Shown here in pieces: positions 57,664 to 61,018 of a stretch of 61,018 nt of DNA. A program made the translations under genes and the position numbers. The DNA lies in contig CAMAXW010000021.1 of assembly GCA_945862315.1 (NCBI GenBank), positions 1 through 61,018 on the forward strand, read 5' to 3'. Source of the stretch: Klebsiella pneumoniae. Lineage in GTDB: Bacteria; Pseudomonadota; Gammaproteobacteria; Ga0077536. The notes beneath the pieces are model-generated. The model ran no database searches. It saw nothing but the letters and a program-made list of their open reading frames with translations, and had not been told where the DNA came from. The first letter of the stretch is position 1, and every line of letters begins with the position of its first letter.

Positions 57664-58872
57664 TTAGGCGATTACCCGCAGGGGCAGGGACTTTAAACCC
57701 ACTAGCCGGTTATTGGGCATCCATACGGGCACCCCATCCAGAGCAAAATTAAGCGGGCTGGCGAGCAGTTCTTCGAATACCACCCGCAGTTCCAGCCGCG
57801 CAAGAACTGACCCTAAGCAAAAATGTACGCCGGCACCAAAACCCAGATGTCGGTTGGGGTTGCGTTCGGGCTGGAATTCGAACGGCGCATCGAAGACCCG
57901 TTCATCCCGATTGGCGGACATTTCCCAGAAGGTCACTTTGTCGCCCTCACGGATGAGTTTGCCTGCGTGATGCACGTCGCGGGTGGCGGTTCGACGCTTG
58001 TAGCAGGAGGGCGTTGTCCAACGCACGATTTCCTCAATGGCTGTCTTTAGCAGGGCCGGTTGGGCGCGCAGTTGGCGCCATGCCGCGGGCCGTTCCACCA
58101 GCGCCAACATGCCGCCGCTGATCGAGCGGGTGGTGGTTTCGGCTCCCGCAGGGAACAACAGTCCGAAGAACGAACGCAATTCGTGGTCCGATAAGGTTGA
58201 TCCGTCCGCTTCGAAACGGGCATGCACGATGCTAGAAAAAATGTCGTCCTGTGGTATCCCGCGTTTGCTGAGAATCAGGCTCTGTGCGTAGCGCCGAATC
58301 TTGCGCGAATATTCCTCCGCGATAACCGCCTCAGACGGCGCCTCAATGCCGTGGTCAATCCAATCGACGAGCATCAGCCGGTCTGCTTCTGGCACGCCCA
58401 GCACAATACAAATGGCCTGCGTGGGAATTTCACGCGCGACACGTTGCGCAAAATCCAAGCGATCACCCACTGCTAACGAATCCAGCAAGCGCCGCGTGCG
58501 CGCGCGCAGTTCGTCTTCTAGGGTAGCAATGGCTTTGACGGTGAAGCCTTCATTGACGATGGCACGCAGCCGGCGGTGCAGCAGGCCGTCGGTTTGATTC
58601 ATGACTCGCCCGGCCGACACCTCATCCTTGATGGTCGTGCCGCCGGCGGTGCGGGTACCGCCCCGGTCGGAGGAATACGTGCTGGGATCCATGATCACCG
58701 AGTCCACATCCGCGTAGCGGCTGAAGACCCAAAAGCCCTCGCCGTCCGGCGTGATGGGCGTGGGTGGATGCCAATAGAGTGGCTCATTGGCGCGCAGCCA
58801 GGTGAAGAATTCGTGCGGAAACCCTTGCGCGAAACTCTGGCCGTTGGAGAGATCGAGTGTCGGATCTTGCAT
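57664..58872 (-). CDS. Cytochrome P450
   Basis: 402 residues from the ATG at 58872, chosen because TAGGGCGA lies just upstream; the frame extends to 58980. The heme ligand is C352 in FGAGVHFCLG. The oxygen-activating I-helix motif is LFPAGAETTTRS, and the K-helix ExxR is in EEIVRW. Soluble bacterial class, with no membrane anchor. The I-helix and the length resemble P450s acting on steroids, terpenes or fatty acids, but substrate cannot be fixed. It needs a ferredoxin and reductase, neither in view. Divergent from the monooxygenase gene across about 210 bases. Confidence 0.93.
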   Translation of the reverse strand: MQDPTLDLSNGQSFAQGFPHEFFTWLRANEPLYWHPPTPITPDGEGFWVFSRYADVDSVIMDPSTYSSDRGGTRTAGGTTIKDEVSAGRVMNQTDGLLHRRLRAIVNEGFTVKAIATLEDELRARTRRLLDSLAVGDRLDFAQRVAREIPTQAICIVLGVPEADRLMLVDWIDHGIEAPSEAVIAEEYSRKIRRYAQSLILSKRGIPQDDIFSSIVHARFEADGSTLSDHELRSFFGLLFPAGAETTTRSISGGMLALVERPAAWRQLRAQPALLKTAIEEIVRWTTPSCYKRRTATRDVHHAGKLIREGDKVTFWEMSANRDERVFDAPFEFQPERNPNRHLGFGAGVHFCLGSVLARLELRVVFEELLASPLNFALDGVPVWMPNNRLVGLKSLPLRVIA

Positions 58873-58994
58873 CTGCGTCGCCCTAGCAAAAATCTGCATC
58901 AAAAGGCACGCCGAGGGCGGCCCGTGGTTCGGCGCGGGGCGGTGATAAGCGAGAGCCATCGCCACCAGCCCAGCCCTCATTAAAGCGTAGTTGG

Positions 58995-59010
58995 GATGCC
59001 AATTGCCATC
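58995..59010. promoter_or_regulatory. Candidate operator between P450 and monooxygenase genes
   Basis: The 16-base near-palindrome GATGCCAATTGCCATC matches its own reverse complement at 14 of 16 positions, centred on CAATTG. It lies in the divergent intergenic space and could bind a dimeric regulator controlling both genes. No regulator gene is in the window. Confidence 0.35.
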
Positions 59011-59085
59011 AATCCGAAATACGTTATGCTCAAGCCGCGCTTATGAGTCTTATCCTACGCTTGCAGCCATCGGGAGACCTCGCCC

Positions 59086-60723
59086 ATGTCCAGCCTTCAT
59101 AGCCCCTCAACGCCCGCGCCCAACGACCCCGTTGAATCCTTCGACGCTCTCATTATTGGCGCCGGTATCGCCGGCTTATATCAGCTGCACAAGCTGCGAG
59201 AACTCGGCTTGAACGTGCGCGTATTTGAAGCCGGCAGTGGGGTGGGTGGAACCTGGTATTGGAATCGCTATCCCGGCGCGCGTTTTGATTCCGAGAGCTA
59301 CACCTACGGCTATGAATTTTCCGAAAGCCTGCTAGCGGAGTGGGATTGGAGTGAACATTTTTCAGCGCAACCGGAAACGCTGCGCTATTTGGAACACGTC
59401 GCTGATAAATTGGATCTACGCCGTGACATCCACTTTAATTCCCGGGTGCGTTCGGCCCACTACCAAGCCAGCACCAACAGCTGGGAGGTCACCACCCACG
59501 ACGGCGTGCGGGCGCGTGCGCACTACCTCATCACGGCCGTGGGCGTGCTCTCCGCGCCTTACACCCCAGATATTCCCGGCATCGCCGAGTTTCAAGGTCG
59601 CTCTTGGCACACCTCCCATTGGCCCCACACCGCAGTCGACCTCAGCAACCAGCGGGTAGCCGTAATCGGTGCGGGTGCAACGGCGGTGCAGTTGATTACC
59701 GAGGTCGCCAAAAATGTGGGGCAACTGACGGTTTTTCAGCGCACTGCTAATTTTTGTGCGCCACTTAACAATCGTCCTATTCCAGCCACGGAACAACTCG
59801 CTCTCAAGGCCCGTTATGCGGAGATGTTTGCACGCTGCCGCGAAACTTACGGGGCGTTCATTCACGATTTTGACCCGCGTTCTATTTTTGATGTGACGGA
59901 CAGCGAGCGCACGGAAATTTTTGAAAGGCTTTGGCTTGAACCCGGCTTTGGCTTTTGGTTGGGTAATTTTCACGACATCATGACGGATGAAAAGGCCAAC
60001 GAACTGATCGCCGAATTCGTTCGCAAAAAAATTAGTGAGCGGGTGACCGATCCCGAAACCGCCGAGCGCTTGACCCCTCGCGACCACTGTTTTGGGACCA
60101 AACGCGTGCCGCTGGAGAGTGGCTACTACGAGGCCTACAACCGCCCCAACGTGCAGCTGGTGGACTTAAAGAAAACGCCCATTGAGTGTCTGACGCGCAC
60201 CGGCATCAAAACCTCAGCTGCGCAATTTGAATTCGATGTGATTATTTTCGCGACGGGCTTTGATGCCGTGACCGGCGCGCTGACCCGGATGGATATTCGG
60301 GGCGAGGAGGGCCAGAGCCTTAAGGAAAAATGGGCCGACGGGCCGCGCACCTACCTAGGTTTGCAGGTGGTGGGGTTCCCCAATCTTTTTACAGTGGTCG
60401 GCGCGCAAAACGCCGCAAATTTCTGCAATTTGCCACGCTGCATCGAACAAAATGTCGAGTGGGTCACGCAGTGCATTCGGTACTTGCGCGAGCACCAGTT
60501 CAAGCGTATCCGCGCCATGCCGGTGGCCGAAGCAGAATGGGGTCTGCATTGCGAAGAAGTGGTCGCGAACTCCCTTTTTCTAAAAACTAACTCGTGGTTC
60601 ATGGGTGCCAATATTCCGGGGAAAAAACGCGCGTTTCTGGCCTACGGTGGTGGCTTGCCGCGCTACCGTGACAAGTGTGAGGAAGTCGCCGCCGGCGGCT
60701 ATATTGGCTTTGAACTCGAATGA
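59086..60723 (+). CDS. Flavin-containing Baeyer-Villiger-type monooxygenase
   Basis: 545 residues, in the size range of cyclohexanone monooxygenase-like enzymes. FAD-binding motif IIGAGIAGLYQLHKLRELG near residues 24-42 and NADPH-binding motif VIGAGATAVQL near 192-202. The type I BVMO fingerprint FxGxxxHTxxW is met by F169-Q-G-R-S-W-H-T-S-H-W179. A second conserved segment TWYWNRYPGARFDSESYTYG fits ketone-converting BVMOs. It would insert oxygen next to a ketone to give an ester or lactone. ATG start with GGGAGACC upstream. Confidence 0.9.
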   Translation: MSSLHSPSTPAPNDPVESFDALIIGAGIAGLYQLHKLRELGLNVRVFEAGSGVGGTWYWNRYPGARFDSESYTYGYEFSESLLAEWDWSEHFSAQPETLRYLEHVADKLDLRRDIHFNSRVRSAHYQASTNSWEVTTHDGVRARAHYLITAVGVLSAPYTPDIPGIAEFQGRSWHTSHWPHTAVDLSNQRVAVIGAGATAVQLITEVAKNVGQLTVFQRTANFCAPLNNRPIPATEQLALKARYAEMFARCRETYGAFIHDFDPRSIFDVTDSERTEIFERLWLEPGFGFWLGNFHDIMTDEKANELIAEFVRKKISERVTDPETAERLTPRDHCFGTKRVPLESGYYEAYNRPNVQLVDLKKTPIECLTRTGIKTSAAQFEFDVIIFATGFDAVTGALTRMDIRGEEGQSLKEKWADGPRTYLGLQVVGFPNLFTVVGAQNAANFCNLPRCIEQNVEWVTQCIRYLREHQFKRIRAMPVAEAEWGLHCEEVVANSLFLKTNSWFMGANIPGKKRAFLAYGGGLPRYRDKCEEVAAGGYIGFELE

Positions 60724-60745
60724 TCCCGCAACCCAGGAGCAACCC

Positions 60746-61018
60746 ATGATGGCCATCGGTTTTATTGGAACGGGCACTATCGGTAGCCCCATGGCGGCGC
60801 GCCTGATTGAGGGGGGGCAGGTCGTGCGGGTCTACGATCGGCAGCTAGGCGCTACGGTTCCGCTGGAGAAAAAAGGAGCGCAACGGGCCGCGAGCGTGCG
60901 AGAAATCGCGGACACCTGCGCCGTTATTTTTTTATCTTTGCCCGGCCCCAAGCAAATCGAGGAAGTGATGCTCGATGCGCAAGGCCTGCTCGCGCACGCG
61001 CTGCCGGGGGCCACGATT
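60746..61018 (+). CDS. 3-hydroxyisobutyrate dehydrogenase-type NAD(P) oxidoreductase (5' part, cut by window edge)
   Basis: First 91 codons of a beta-hydroxyacid dehydrogenase. Two adjacent ATGs; AGGAG lies seven bases before the first. The Rossmann motif GFIGTGTIGSPMAARLIEGG is at residues 5-24, followed by YDRQLGA and CAVIFLSLPGPKQIEEVM, typical of the family. It is 22 bases behind the monooxygenase gene in the same direction, so probably the next step of the same pathway. The rest lies outside the window. Confidence 0.85.
   Translation, partial: MMAIGFIGTGTIGSPMAARLIEGGQVVRVYDRQLGATVPLEKKGAQRAASVREIADTCAVIFLSLPGPKQIEEVMLDAQGLLAHALPGATI

Noticed and set aside
58223-58983. Plus-strand frames opposite the P450 gene
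   Set aside because: Antisense shadows of a protein with clear P450 motifs.

Overview
The window reads as one contiguous piece of a GC-rich gammaproteobacterial chromosome. The evidence is the uninterrupted envelope and translation cluster map | rpsB-tsf-pyrH-frr-uppS-cdsA-dxr-rseP-bamA-skp-fabZ-lpxA-lpxB-rnhB-dnaE-accA-tilS, together with mutH, glnD, dsbC, hldE/hldD/waaA and the thiC/TolC neighbourhood. The genus cannot be told from the sequence alone. No rRNA, tRNA, CRISPR array, insertion sequence or prophage gene was seen.

Region 1 (1-3105, minus strand): a type II secretion/type IV pilus-type ATPase, cut by the window edge, overlaps a kinase-like protein that carries a cyclic-nucleotide-binding domain but has lost the catalytic aspartate. 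Region 2 (3298-9213): dsbC, a DUF3108 protein, the LPS core genes hldE-hldD-waaA, and a small DEDDh exonuclease. Region 3 (9205-14386): isochorismatase-like hydrolase, TolC, rhodanese and a Pcm-like methyltransferase on the minus strand, facing a TPP riboswitch and thiC. Region 4 (14414-19553, minus): dusA, mutH, glnD and map. Region 5 (19737-39267, plus): the long housekeeping cluster from rpsB to tilS. lpxD is missing from its usual place between skp and fabZ, and rnhB appears to start on a CTG codon.

Region 6 (39819-48257) is the most unusual part. It encodes a membrane-anchored amide/urea-binding-type receptor, a WspA-type chemoreceptor, a WspC-type CheR with TPR repeats, a WspF-type CheB, and a WspR-type receiver fused to a PP2C (RsbU/SpoIIE-like) phosphatase in place of the usual GGDEF domain. 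Convergent to these lies an operon for a STAS anti-anti-sigma-type protein and a GPP34 (GOLPH3-like) protein. No CheA or CheW gene is present; gaps of about 230 bp lie where wspB and wspD/wspE would be expected. I infer a Wsp-derived pathway rewired from c-di-GMP synthesis to partner switching.

Region 7 (48496-56866): L,D-transpeptidase, cytochrome b561, a mandelate-racemase-like enzyme with a full set of catalytic residues, a pqiAABC-type MCE lipid-transport operon, and glpD. Region 8 (57184-61018): a SnoaL-like protein, a cytochrome P450, a Baeyer-Villiger-type monooxygenase and the start of a 3-hydroxyisobutyrate-dehydrogenase-type enzyme. This looks like an oxidative catabolism cluster that continues beyond the window.
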